Below the pieces are notes generated by a model. The model was not told the DNA's origin. It made no database searches and saw only the letters and a program-made list of their open reading frames with translations. From Caldalkalibacillus uzonensis (GTDB lineage: Bacteria; Bacillota; Bacilli; Caldalkalibacillales; Caldalkalibacillaceae), in the NCBI RefSeq assembly GCF_030814135.1, contig NZ_JAUSUQ010000001.1, positions 248,001 through 312,000 of the forward strand: a stretch of 64,000 nucleotides of DNA. Reading direction: 5' to 3'. Position numbers and translations under genes: made by a program. Of the stretch, positions 1 through 8,234 are shown piece after piece. How positions within the stretch are numbered: position 1 is the stretch's first letter; the number at the start of each line of letters is the position of its first letter.

Positions 1-810
1 ATAGCCAATTTCCGACTCGGGAAAGATAATGCCGTATTCGTTTTCCAGATATTGAGCCAGCTTTTGGGCGCATTGAAACTCTTGTGTGTATTTATTTTTA
101 ATCAGCGCCAGCATGTCTTGATCCATGGCGTGAAATGGTTCGTCACTTTCCGCTCTCATTAAGGCGAAACGAAGATGGGTAATTAACCCCTGATATGAGA
201 GGCTCTCTTGATCAAGGTAAATGTCCAGCTCTTGTTCAATCATGCTGGTTAGCTCATTAATCATGGTTGTTTGCCTCAGGGTATTTTCCATGCTGCTGTC
301 CTGAATTTTGGCGGTGTGGATGTGAAGGGCAATATACCCTGCTTCATCCGGGGGCATGTTGACATTCAGTTTATCTTTCACGTATCTTATGGCCCACATG
401 CCAATTTCAAACTCTTTTTTGTATAAGACCTTGATCTCGTTCAGTAACTTGTTCTCTATCTTGATGCCGTTTTCAATCCGGTCAATAGCAAATGACAAGT
501 GATCAGTCAGGGCAATATGAATATGATTGTTCAGTTTGGTTCCCAGTTTCTTTTCAGCATAAGAAATAATATCTTCGGCAAGGGCAATGTGCTCTTCAGG
601 AAGGGTGCGCAACAGTTCCTGAAACTTTTCATTTTCCTCTTTCATGACAAAGATTTTTTCAATCTTTTCTTTGTTGATAATATCATTTTTCCGCTTTTGA
701 AAACCAATGCCTGCACCCATGACGATTTTTTCTTCATGACCATCTTTGACCACAACGGCATTGTTATTGAGGATTTTTTTAATCTTTAGGGGGTTAGATC
801 TGGACCGCAT
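1..810 (-). CDS. glcT: BglG/GlcT-family transcription antiterminator (3' end cut by window)
   Basis: This is a PTS-controlled RNA-binding antiterminator. The first ~55 residues are the CAT RNA-binding domain (KIKKILNNNAVVV, then GAGIGFQKRK). PRD1 follows, with likely regulatory histidines near 104 (LTDHL) and 163 (ALHIH). Most of PRD2 is present, with His ~212 (THLRFAL). The frame is open to base 1; 270 codons are present against about 280 in the family, so only the last stretch including the final PRD2 histidine is missing. The ATG at 810 follows AGGAGAGGTGG. It is the last gene of ptsH-ptsI-EIIA-glcT, as expected for a regulator phosphorylated by HPr and an EII. Assignment to GlcT rather than LicT or SacT rests on this context. 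Its RNA target is not visible in the window. Confidence 0.85.
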   Translation of the reverse strand, partial: MRSRSNPLKIKKILNNNAVVVKDGHEEKIVMGAGIGFQKRKNDIINKEKIEKIFVMKEENEKFQELLRTLPEEHIALAEDIISYAEKKLGTKLNNHIHIALTDHLSFAIDRIENGIKIENKLLNEIKVLYKKEFEIGMWAIRYVKDKLNVNMPPDEAGYIALHIHTAKIQDSSMENTLRQTTMINELTSMIEQELDIYLDQESLSYQGLITHLRFALMRAESDEPFHAMDQDMLALIKNKYTQEFQCAQKLAQYLENEYGIIFPESEIGY

Positions 811-941
811 CTGCGCACTTCCACCTCTCCTTATAAGAGACAACCGGACTGTCCAATTGAGGGCTGTAATTACCTTTTGAGACCTGCCCGCCTGGCCGGA
901 CTGACGCACTTATCCAAGCAGGCAGCCCCATTGGCGTATGG

Positions 942-1442
942 CTATTCCTTGATTTTGAGCTTGATCAAATCATGTTGTCCGGCTGTAACTTTATTATGGT
1001 GGATTTGCTGCACATTTTCAACGTGACCTCCATTTGTTATGACCACCGGTGTAACCGTACTTGCCGCTTTCTCTTCAACCAGACCGAGATCAAAGGTGAT
1101 CAGCAGGTCACCGGCTTTCACTTTATCCCCCTGTTTGACATGGGCCTCAAAACCTTCTCCCTGCATATTGACCGTGTCAAGCCCGATATGAATCAGTATT
1201 TCCACACCAGCCTTGGAGCGGATGCCCACAGCGTGTTTGGTGTGAAACACTTGCACAACCTCACCGTCAACTGGAGCGACGGCTTTTCCCTCATCCGGCT
1301 GAATGGCGATGCCGTCGCCCATCATTTTTTGTGAAAATGTGGGATCAGGCACCTCTTCCAACCTAACCACTTGTCCACTTAAGGGAGCAACTAAAGTTTC
1401 TTCGCTGGGCTTGCTTTTAATGCCAAACCATTTTTTAAACAT
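942..1442 (-). CDS. crr: Stand-alone PTS EIIA, glucose/Crr type
   Basis: Soluble phosphocarrier that takes phosphate from HPr and passes it to an EIIB domain. The 166 residues cover a complete EIIA-Glc fold. His85 in ILIHIGLDTV is the expected phosphorylated histidine and His70 in FHTKHAVGI the partner histidine. I chose ATG at 1442 because the ribosome site GGAAGGTGA sits 7 bases upstream; the TTG two codons earlier would be almost on top of it. It lies 30 bases after ptsI in the same operon. In B. subtilis this domain is fused to PtsG. A free copy implies that it serves separate EIIBC permeases elsewhere in the genome, which is inference. Confidence 0.93.
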   Translation of the reverse strand: MFKKWFGIKSKPSEETLVAPLSGQVVRLEEVPDPTFSQKMMGDGIAIQPDEGKAVAPVDGEVVQVFHTKHAVGIRSKAGVEILIHIGLDTVNMQGEGFEAHVKQGDKVKAGDLLITFDLGLVEEKAASTVTPVVITNGGHVENVQQIHHNKVTAGQHDLIKLKIKE

Positions 1443-1472
1443 TGTCAATCACCTTCCCAGAACGCATTGGAA

Positions 1473-3194
1473 TCAGGAAATTTTAAATTTGTCCTTTACG
1501 TAGCTGACAACTTCTTCAGTGGTATTCATATTAAGCACTTGCTCTATCATGTTTTCCACCTGCGACTTGCTTAACTGGCTGATTTGATTTCGGGCAGGCA
1601 AAATGGAAGTGGCACTCATACTAAACTCATCTAATCCCAGTCCTAGTAAAATAGGGATGGCCAGTGGATCACCAGCCATTTCACCGCACATGCCAACCCA
1701 TTTTCCTTGTTGATGAGCGGCCTGGATAACGTTGTGAATCAGCCGCAAGAGAGCGGGATGGAACGGTTGATAGAGATAGGAAACCTGTTCATTCATGCGG
1801 TCCGCAGCCAGGGTGTACTGAATCAGGTCGTTGGTGCCGATACTGAAGAAGTCAACCTCTTGAGCAAAGCGGTCGGCCAAGACAGCCGTTGAGGGGACTT
1901 CCACCATAATCCCCACCTCAATGTTCCCGGCCACCTGCTCACCTGCCTCAACCAGCTTGTGTTTTTCTTCCTCTAAGATGGCTTTGGCCTGTCTGTACTC
2001 CTCAAGGGTAGCAATCATGGGAAACATGATTTTTAAATTGCCATAGATGCTTGCCCTGAGCAAGGCCCGCAATTGGGTACGAAACAAATCCTGTTGATGC
2101 AGACAGAGCCGGATAGCCCTGAAACCAAGAAATGGATTCAATTCCTGGGGCAAATCAAGATAGGGCAATTCCTTGTCTCCGCCAATATCCAGGGTACGTA
2201 CGACCACCGGCTTGTCCTTCATTTTCTCCAAAACTGTTTTATACGCCTCAAATTGTTCCTCTTCTGTCGGCAGTTGATCCCTGCCCATGTAAAGAAACTC
2301 GGTGCGATACAACCCAATCCCTTCTGCCCCATTGTCCAGGACAGAGGAAAGGTCATCAGGGGTGCCGATATTGGCTGCCAGCTCCACTTGATGTCCGTCA
2401 GCCGTCAAGGTGGGCTGATTGACCAGTTTGGCCCACGCTGCCTTCTGCCTGAGATAGTCTTGCCATTTCTGCTCATAGATTTGAAGTTGTTCGGGCGAGG
2501 GGTCGATAATCACCCTGCCCTCAAAGCCATCTACGATGACGGTTATACCGTTTTCAATTTTCTCAGTGGCTCCCTTGGTGCCGACAACGGCAGGGATTTC
2601 AAGTGAACGAGCCATGATGGCTGAATGGGAAGTACGCCCGCCAATGTCGGTGGCAAACCCTTTGACGTAACGACGGTTCAGCTGTGCCGTGTCAGACGGA
2701 GTCAGGTCATGGGCAATAATCACCACTTCTTCATTGATCAAACTGGGATTGGGGATGGTAACACCCAGTAAATGACCCAAAACCCGCTGGGTTACATCAC
2801 GGATATCCGCAGCCCGTTCCCGCATGTAATCGTTGTCCATTTGTTCAAACATGCCGATGAACATGTGCGCGACATCGTGTAAGGCAAATTCTGCATTGAC
2901 CCGTTCAGTTGAGATTTTGCCTTTGACAGCGTCGATCAGCTCAGGATCAGCAAGCACAAGCAGATGGGCATCAAAAATCGCAGCCTTATCCTTGCCCATT
3001 TCCTGCTCTGTATGCGCTTTAATCTGCTCAAGCTCAGTCCTGGCGCTGTCAATGGCTGCTGTAAGACGGTCAATTTCCGCTTGCGGATCATCAACAAATC
3101 TCTTTTCTACAGCAAGATCAGGACTGTCTAAACGGAAGGCTTTGGCGATAGCAATACCCGCAGATGCTGCAATTCCCTCAATTGTTTGTGACAT
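1473..3194 (-). CDS. ptsI: Phosphoenolpyruvate-protein phosphotransferase (Enzyme I)
   Basis: Enzyme I autophosphorylates from PEP and phosphorylates HPr, the entry step of all PTS sugar uptake; it is cytoplasmic. The 573-residue length is normal. The N-terminal HPr-binding and phosphohistidine domain carries [13 protein letters not shown] with the active histidine near residue 190. The C-terminal PEP-binding barrel shows [15 protein letters not shown] and the catalytic GMCGEMAGD cysteine motif. Its ATG shares one base with the TAA of ptsH (TAATG), indicating translational coupling. The next gene downstream is the EIIA. Confidence 0.98.
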   Translation of the reverse strand: MSQTIEGIAASAGIAIAKAFRLDSPDLAVEKRFVDDPQAEIDRLTAAIDSARTELEQIKAHTEQEMGKDKAAIFDAHLLVLADPELIDAVKGKISTERVNAEFALHDVAHMFIGMFEQMDNDYMRERAADIRDVTQRVLGHLLGVTIPNPSLINEEVVIIAHDLTPSDTAQLNRRYVKGFATDIGGRTSHSAIMARSLEIPAVVGTKGATEKIENGITVIVDGFEGRVIIDPSPEQLQIYEQKWQDYLRQKAAWAKLVNQPTLTADGHQVELAANIGTPDDLSSVLDNGAEGIGLYRTEFLYMGRDQLPTEEEQFEAYKTVLEKMKDKPVVVRTLDIGGDKELPYLDLPQELNPFLGFRAIRLCLHQQDLFRTQLRALLRASIYGNLKIMFPMIATLEEYRQAKAILEEEKHKLVEAGEQVAGNIEVGIMVEVPSTAVLADRFAQEVDFFSIGTNDLIQYTLAADRMNEQVSYLYQPFHPALLRLIHNVIQAAHQQGKWVGMCGEMAGDPLAIPILLGLGLDEFSMSATSILPARNQISQLSKSQVENMIEQVLNMNTTEEVVSYVKDKFKIS

Positions 3195-3463
3195 TACGCC
3201 CCCAGCCCTTCGTTTTTCATCATTTCTTCAATGGCTTGAATGGCCTCTTCTGCATCGTCTCCTTGTGCCGTGATTTTAATTTCGGCCCCTTGTTGAATGC
3301 CTAGGGACATCACACCCATGATCGATTTCAAATTGACCATTTTTCCATTGTGTTCCAAGTTAATATCAGAGTTAAATTTGCCCGCAGTTTGAACCAGGAT
3401 AGTGGCCGGACGGGCATGGATCCCCGACTCACTCGTCACTTTAAATTTTCTTTCTGCCATCAT
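3194..3463 (-). CDS. ptsH: Phosphocarrier protein HPr
   Basis: HPr carries phosphate from Enzyme I to EIIA domains and, in Firmicutes, is also a CcpA co-repressor when phosphorylated on serine. The 89 residues include the catalytic SGIHARPA motif (His16, the classical His15) and [13 protein letters not shown] with Ser47 (the classical regulatory Ser46, target of HPr kinase). The start follows AAAGGAGAGG with 7-base spacing. It is the first gene of ptsH-ptsI-EIIA-glcT. No convincing promoter or cre site was found in the ~70 bases upstream. Confidence 0.98.
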   Translation of the reverse strand: MMAERKFKVTSESGIHARPATILVQTAGKFNSDINLEHNGKMVNLKSIMGVMSLGIQQGAEIKITAQGDDAEEAIQAIEEMMKNEGLGA

Positions 3464-3535
3464 TTACATCCCTCTCCTTTTCAGAATAGCTCTCTGATAT
3501 GACGACTCTCATTTGAGATTTTAACAGGTTATAAA

Positions 3536-3610
3536 CAATAAAAAAGGCATGAGGAAAAAAGTTGGAATCGATTCTAGTCTGCACATTCCAACCTGCTTTC
3601 ACTCATGCCT
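3536..3610 (-). terminator. Nested double hairpin terminator
   Basis: On the minus strand an outer stem AGGCATGAG/CTCATGCCT (3545-3553 with 3602-3610) is followed by TTTTTTATTG. An inner stem GTTGGAAT/ATTCCAAC (3561-3568 with 3585-3592) is followed by its own TTTTTT. It lies about 140 bases beyond the SDR gene stop and upstream of ptsH, so it probably ends the 10.4-3.7 kb transcripts and insulates ptsH. Confidence 0.8.
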
Positions 3611-3750
3611 GATCGAGTCAGTCACATAGTTCTATTTGATTACGATTGGTTATCCAATGTCCATGGAGATTGTACCATACCTATGGCCAGACTGCAAGAT
3701 TTCCATTAGAATCCTTTTGGCAGGACGAGTACCGTTTTGTTATCAGTCAG

Positions 3751-4506
3751 CTAAAGGTAATCCCGAATATCGACGACACCTCCTTGAGGCCACTGCTCCT
3801 CAAAGAACAGACAGATCAGCTTTTCAGCAACAAAAGCAGGTGACATCAGCTGTCCTTGGACTTTGTACTCAATAAATCTTTCCACATCTGGAAAGTCCTC
3901 TTGCTGAGTTGAACGGATGTTCGTTTGCATGTCAGTATCGATAATGCCAGGTGCAACGGACAATACTTTAACCGGATTGGTCTGTCCTTCCTGTTCAAGG
4001 CCGACGCAGCGTGTAAACAGATCTAAACCAGCCTTTGACGTGCAATAGGCGCTCCAGCCGTGGACAGCCCGCTTTCCTGCACCGGAAGAGATGTTCATAA
4101 TGCGCTTATCCCCATTGAACCGGTCCGCCAGTTTCACAAACAGAGAAGTCAACACCATAGGAGCCAGTAAGTTGACATGTATGTTGGCTGTTAACTCATC
4201 TGTTGGACATTTTTCAATGGGCTTAACCGGCTCAACGATCCCCGCATTGTTAATCAAAGCGATGGTTTTGGCCCGGGACAAATCGATCTGGTCAAAGATA
4301 TGCTCCATCAGTTTCTCTAAACCATCCAGGTTTTGTAAATCATATTCAAAATATTCTAGGGCAACATTCTTTTTTTGTGCCTCTTCCAGTAAGGTTTCAT
4401 TTTTACGGCGGGAAATGCAAAACAGATGATGCCCTTCCTGCAGCAGTTGTCTGGTTAATGCTTCCCCCAAACCTCTTGATGCGCCTGTAATGATCACATA
4501 TTTCAT
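3751..4506 (-). CDS. Short-chain dehydrogenase/reductase, benzil-reductase (YueD) type
   Basis: NADPH-dependent SDR, most like the B. subtilis YueD group that reduces benzil to (S)-benzoin; the physiological substrate is unknown. The 251 residues show the Rossmann motif TGASRGLG at about residues 8-15, the NNAG motif, and the catalytic Ser-Tyr-Lys set in NISSGAGKRAVHGWSAYCTSK. ATG 4506 was chosen because GAGGAGGAG lies 9 bases upstream; an in-frame ATG at 4533 falls inside the previous gene and lacks a site. It is the last gene before the nested terminator and 16 bases after the fructosamine-kinase-like gene. Confidence 0.85.
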   Translation of the reverse strand: MKYVIITGASRGLGEALTRQLLQEGHHLFCISRRKNETLLEEAQKKNVALEYFEYDLQNLDGLEKLMEHIFDQIDLSRAKTIALINNAGIVEPVKPIEKCPTDELTANIHVNLLAPMVLTSLFVKLADRFNGDKRIMNISSGAGKRAVHGWSAYCTSKAGLDLFTRCVGLEQEGQTNPVKVLSVAPGIIDTDMQTNIRSTQQEDFPDVERFIEYKVQGQLMSPAFVAEKLICLFFEEQWPQGGVVDIRDYL

Positions 4507-4522
4507 CTCACTCTCTCCTCCT

Positions 4523-5389
4523 CTAGCCCACATAGTGCCTTAAAATGCGATCCACAGCCGGACCGTAGGTTTCACCAAACAGATTCAGGTGCACAAGCAA
4601 GTAATACAACTGATAAAGCGGGCGAACATCCTCATAATGTTCTGAAAGGGGCTGTACCTCCTGATAGGCAGCATAAAAGCGTGGGGAAAAGCCCCCAAAC
4701 AGTTCGGTGAAGGCCAGTTCAAACTCCCGCTGCCCATAAAAGACAGCCGGGTCAATCAGATAAGGTGTTCCCCGAGGGCCTGCCAGCCAGTTGCCACTCC
4801 ACAAATCGCCATGAAGCAAAACAGGCCGGCGCTCATCAGGAACCCATTGCCCAAGTCTGTCTAAGAGCTTTTCCAGCCTTGCTTTCCTTTTAGCAGGGAG
4901 CATCCCCTGTTCATCTGCTAATTTTGTTTGAAATCCTAAACGCTGTTCACTTAAAAAACGAATCCAGCTTTTTTCCCACCCATTAGGTTGTGGCAGCTTG
5001 CCAATATAGTTATTTTCAGCCAAGCCATAGTAGGTATGGGTGTACTGGTGCAAACGGGCAAGTCCCCGCCCCAGCTTTGTTTCACTATCAGCTGCCGGCT
5101 CTGTAGGGACCCATTCCATGACGATATATCCATGATCGGCTGATGAGGGACTTACATGATACACCTGGGGAACAGACAACGCACCTGCCTGGCGCAATTG
5201 TTGCAGTCCGTAGGCTTCTTTTTGGAAAAAGTCAGGGACAGCATTCCTATTGATTTTTATAAAACAGTGGTTATTCTCCGTACGTACTTCAAAGGCCTGA
5301 CTGATATCCCCACCGGGAACGGGCTGCACATCAATCAGGTGAGATGTGTCTCCCATCTCATGCAAAATAGTCTTTATGGTATGTATCAT
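4523..5389 (-). CDS. Fructosamine-kinase-family protein
   Basis: Member of the FN3K / aminoglycoside-phosphotransferase-like kinase fold. Bacterial members phosphorylate ketosamines (ribulosamines, fructosamines) formed by glycation of protein, so that the adduct falls off. The 288 residues match family length. The catalytic loop HGDLWSGNW (near residue 195) is the FN3K signature, and LIDPAVFYG supplies the metal-binding Asp. Its ATG overlaps the stop of the phosphatase gene by four bases (ATGA). In many bacteria an FN3K-like gene is next to a low-molecular-weight phosphatase, as here, which supports a shared repair role of kinase then phosphatase (inference). Confidence 0.88.
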   Translation of the reverse strand: MIHTIKTILHEMGDTSHLIDVQPVPGGDISQAFEVRTENNHCFIKINRNAVPDFFQKEAYGLQQLRQAGALSVPQVYHVSPSSADHGYIVMEWVPTEPAADSETKLGRGLARLHQYTHTYYGLAENNYIGKLPQPNGWEKSWIRFLSEQRLGFQTKLADEQGMLPAKRKARLEKLLDRLGQWVPDERRPVLLHGDLWSGNWLAGPRGTPYLIDPAVFYGQREFELAFTELFGGFSPRFYAAYQEVQPLSEHYEDVRPLYQLYYLLVHLNLFGETYGPAVDRILRHYVG

Positions 5390-5856
5390 AATTGCTCACG
5401 CTGGCGGATATAGCGCAGCAAATGATCACAACTCTCATTAATCAGCTGATATACATACTCAAAGTTTCCTGTAAAGTACGGGTCCGGGACATTCAAGGTG
5501 TCACTGTCAGGGAGGAATTCCAGCAAACGGACGATTTTAGGATGCTGCTCCTGGAAAGCCAACTGCTTCAAATGGCTGACATTTTCCTCATCCATGGCGA
5601 TGATGTAATCAAACTCTTCCAGATCCTTCGTGCTGATCTGACGGGCTTTAATGCCAGTGTGGTTAATCTTGTTCTCACTCAGAATTCGGCGGGTGCCTTC
5701 ATGGGGCGGCTGGCCTACATGCCAGTGACCGGTTCCGGCCGAATCTACAGAAATTTTATCCTCCAGTTCTGCCTCTTTCACTTTATGGCGAAAAACAGCT
5801 TCAGCCATGGGAGAACGGCAAATATTCCCCAGACAGACGAACAGTACCTTAACCAT
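5386..5856 (-). CDS. Low-molecular-weight protein tyrosine phosphatase family
   Basis: Small cytoplasmic phosphatase of 156 residues. The P-loop CLGNICRSP (Cys about residue 8, Arg about 14) lies at the N-terminus and the general-acid DPYFTG near residue 122, both intact. ATG 5856 was chosen because AAGGGAGG sits just upstream; an ATG 27 bases earlier lacks a site. It is translationally coupled to the fructosamine-kinase-like gene (ATGA overlap). It could act on phosphotyrosine or on ribulosamine/erythrulosamine phosphates; members beside FN3K genes are plausible sugar-phosphate phosphatases. Confidence 0.92.
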   Translation of the reverse strand: MVKVLFVCLGNICRSPMAEAVFRHKVKEAELEDKISVDSAGTGHWHVGQPPHEGTRRILSENKINHTGIKARQISTKDLEEFDYIIAMDEENVSHLKQLAFQEQHPKIVRLLEFLPDSDTLNVPDPYFTGNFEYVYQLINESCDHLLRYIRQREQL

Positions 5857-5932
5857 ACTTAACCTCCCTTTCTCATGAAACAAGTCTATTCCATTATAGA
5901 CCTTTTAAGTGCCAGAGGAAGAGAAACTTTTT

Positions 5933-6229
5933 TTAGCGGATTTGCAAATAAACATTTAAATTTTCCTTCATTTTCATAGCCTCTGCATCATTCTCAACGT
6001 TAATGTAGTAATGGTCCCCGTCCAACTCAGTCGTAAAGTGCTGAAAGCCATTTTCCCGCAAATGATCATCAATCAGCGACAGATCGTCATTGGGGTTCAG
6101 TAACATTTTCCGGCCTACAAAGTCTTTGTTAACGTAGATGTCGTAGCTATCATAGGGCTGTTTGATCTGTTCATCATCAGGATTGTATTGTCCAAAGGGG
6201 AATGGAAAACCAAAGGTTTCCCGGTACAT
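5933..6229 (-). CDS. Conserved hypothetical protein (98 aa)
   Basis: No function recognised. The predicted protein is acidic and soluble, rich in Asp, Asn and Tyr, with no membrane segment or cysteine. It begins MYRETFGFPFPFG and ends in a short alpha-beta-like segment. ATG 6229 is preferred because AGGAGGAG lies 9 bases upstream; an in-frame GTG at 6238 is too close to that site. It lies 72 bases downstream of the DUF72 gene and 76 bases before the phosphatase gene on the same strand. Confidence 0.7.
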   Translation of the reverse strand: MYRETFGFPFPFGQYNPDDEQIKQPYDSYDIYVNKDFVGRKMLLNPNDDLSLIDDHLRENGFQHFTTELDGDHYYINVENDAEAMKMKENLNVYLQIR

Positions 6230-6301
6230 GCTGATCACTCCTCCTGCATCATCTCAGTGCTAATAATGTTTGCACTCCGCCTGAGATTATGCATGGCAGG
6301 A

Positions 6302-7189
6302 TCAGAACAGCTCCAATTGCCTGGGAGCCAGGCCTGCATAAGTAATGCCGAGCAAATCAATCATCTCTTTGGCGTTTGGTGCAGCGTCACCACCCGAATT
6401 GTTGTTGAACAGAACAATCACTTCTTCCGACCGGGCGGCGAGCCTTAATAACTTCGCTTTCCATTCCAGCAGCTCCTCCCGGCTGTACCGATACAGATAA
6501 CGAACATCCCGCCAATTGGGCTGTCCCTTGTTGTTCCAGCCCTGCACATTGCGGCCATGGAAACGGACCAGGGTCAGCCGGGGATGGGTCGGCCGCAGAA
6601 TCACCGGCACTGAACCCTCTCCCGCCTGCGGTTCATCACAAATAGCGTGGATCCAGCCCTCCCGCTCCATAAAGGACAGTGTTTTGGCTTCCATTTGGCG
6701 AGTAAACCAGCTTTGATGGCGAAATTCCAAGGCGACAGGAATATCTTCCATCAGTTCTTTTGTAGCACGTAAAATGGCCACACTTTCCCGTTTGCACTCA
6801 AACCAGGGCGGATACTGGAACAGAACGGCCTTTAATTTTCCTGCTTCTAGAAGCGGCTTCAACGACTCTTTAAAGGCAGCAAACATCTCTTTCATACTGG
6901 AGAATGGGATCTCCCCCCTGGCATGGCCGGTCATGCCCTGATAAGCCTTAACCACAAAACCGAAACGGTCTGGGGTGTCATTAACCCACTTTTCAAAGTT
7001 CTTCGGAGGCTGAATGGCATAAAAAGAGGAGTCTACTTCTACCACAGGAAAATGGCTGGCATACACTTTCAATTTATCCTTCTCTCTCGTCCCTGCCGGG
7101 TAGAGCAGCTCATGGTCCCCCCAGCCTGTCACTCCAATGTGAATGATGCTCTCTAAACCAGATTGCGGCGTGTCAGGCATTGAGCTCAT
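6302..7189 (-). CDS. DUF72 (YecE-like) TIM-barrel protein
   Basis: Member of the widespread DUF72 family of TIM-barrel proteins whose biochemical activity is not established. The 295 residues contain typical family segments: HIGVTGWGDHELLYP near the start, VEVDSSFYAIQPPKNFEKW, FVVKAYQGMTGH and the C-terminal VIVLFNNNSGGDAAPNA. The ATG at 7189 has GGAGGT 8 bases upstream and overlaps the end of the EamA gene by 17 bases, so the two are probably cotranscribed. Confidence 0.85.
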   Translation of the reverse strand: MSSMPDTPQSGLESIIHIGVTGWGDHELLYPAGTREKDKLKVYASHFPVVEVDSSFYAIQPPKNFEKWVNDTPDRFGFVVKAYQGMTGHARGEIPFSSMKEMFAAFKESLKPLLEAGKLKAVLFQYPPWFECKRESVAILRATKELMEDIPVALEFRHQSWFTRQMEAKTLSFMEREGWIHAICDEPQAGEGSVPVILRPTHPRLTLVRFHGRNVQGWNNKGQPNWRDVRYLYRYSREELLEWKAKLLRLAARSEEVIVLFNNNSGGDAAPNAKEMIDLLGITYAGLAPRQLELF

Positions 7190-8141
7190 CTTTCTGTACC
7201 TCCCCTTCCGTTCTGGCTGAAAGAATGATCACAGTCACCATAATGAACAAGCCGCCAACAGCTTGGATCGGGCCGAAAGGAGTTTTCATCCAGATAATGG
7301 ATGAGACAGCTGCAGCCAAAGGCTCTGCACTGGCCAGCAAGCTTGTCTCTGTAGGCTTGATAAAACGCAAACTGTCCAAATACAGAAAGAAGGGTAACAA
7401 GGTGCCAAAAAAGATGACGAAGAGTATCATACCCACAGTCATCAGCGACCATTCCCCGACAGAGACATGCCACACCGGCTTCAACAGCCCAATTCCAACC
7501 CCGCCAATAACCATCCCCCATCCGACAGTTACAGCAGAGCCAAAACGCTCCAGCAGCTTTGCAGGGTATAACGTGTAAAAAGCCAGAGCTAAAGCAGAAG
7601 CCACCCCCCACAGAACAGCAATGCCTGGTACGGTTAATTGGCCTATTTTACCATTGGTCACCAGTAAAAAAATGCCCGCAATGGCCAAGATCAGAGCCAT
7701 GCTTTCAGCCTGCGAAGGAAGTCTGAATAAACGCAGGGCCACATAAACAAATATGAAAAAGGGTCCCAAATATTGAAGCAACGTGGCCATCGCTGCATTT
7801 CCAGCTTCGATGGCCGCAAAATAGGTGTATTGGACCCCCAGCATGCCCACCAGACCGAAGATGATCAGCCGCATCCTTGTAGTCCGCTCCCTCCACACCA
7901 CCCAGATGTCTTCCCCCGTCCCGCGCCATGCGGCAAACAGGAGCAACAGCACACCGGAGACGACTAAACGGACAGTAACCAGCCAATTGACATCAATTCC
8001 TTGCTGTTGAAAAAGAAACTGGGCGACCGTCCCAGACAGCCCCCATAAACTGGCAGCCAAGATCACCATGGCAATGCCTTTATAGCGTAACCACGTACCA
8101 GATGTGACATCAACGGACAAAGCAAACTCAACCTTTCTCAA
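7173..8141 (-). CDS. EamA/DMT-family transporter
   Basis: Drug/metabolite superfamily membrane transporter with two EamA repeats and about ten transmembrane helices; the substrate is unknown. Recognisable features are AASLWGLSGTVAQFLF in helix 1 and ETSLLASAEPLAAAVSS in the second repeat. The start is uncertain: TTG at 8141 gives 322 residues, but TTG at 8120 (AAAGG upstream) or ATG at 8069 are possible. A good promoter lies directly upstream (8163-8191), giving a very short leader. It overlaps the DUF72 gene downstream. Confidence 0.85.
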   Translation of the reverse strand: MRKVEFALSVDVTSGTWLRYKGIAMVILAASLWGLSGTVAQFLFQQQGIDVNWLVTVRLVVSGVLLLLFAAWRGTGEDIWVVWRERTTRMRLIIFGLVGMLGVQYTYFAAIEAGNAAMATLLQYLGPFFIFVYVALRLFRLPSQAESMALILAIAGIFLLVTNGKIGQLTVPGIAVLWGVASALALAFYTLYPAKLLERFGSAVTVGWGMVIGGVGIGLLKPVWHVSVGEWSLMTVGMILFVIFFGTLLPFFLYLDSLRFIKPTETSLLASAEPLAAAVSSIIWMKTPFGPIQAVGGLFIMVTVIILSARTEGEVQKDELNA

Positions 8142-8162
8142 CTGGTCTCTCTATCTATCCAA

Positions 8163-8191
8163 AGTATAGCGCTTTGTCCGCTATATGTCAG
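8163..8191 (-). promoter_or_regulatory. Promoter with palindromic operator for the EamA gene
   Basis: On the minus strand CTGACA (8191-8186), 17 bases, TATACT (8168-8163). The spacer is taken up by a perfect inverted repeat TATAGCG-N7-CGCTATA (8165-8171 with 8179-8185), which overlaps the -10 and ends at the -35. This is the place for a repressor or MerR-like operator. Confidence 0.65.
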
Positions 8192-8234
8192 CTTAAAAAT
8201 CGTCAGTTTACATAATGATTATTATTTCAACTCA

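Noticed and set aside
811-941. RAT-type antiterminator or attenuator upstream of glcT
   Set aside because: A wobble-containing stem is present but there is no T tract and no recognisable RAT sequence; GlcT normally acts on a permease leader, not its own.
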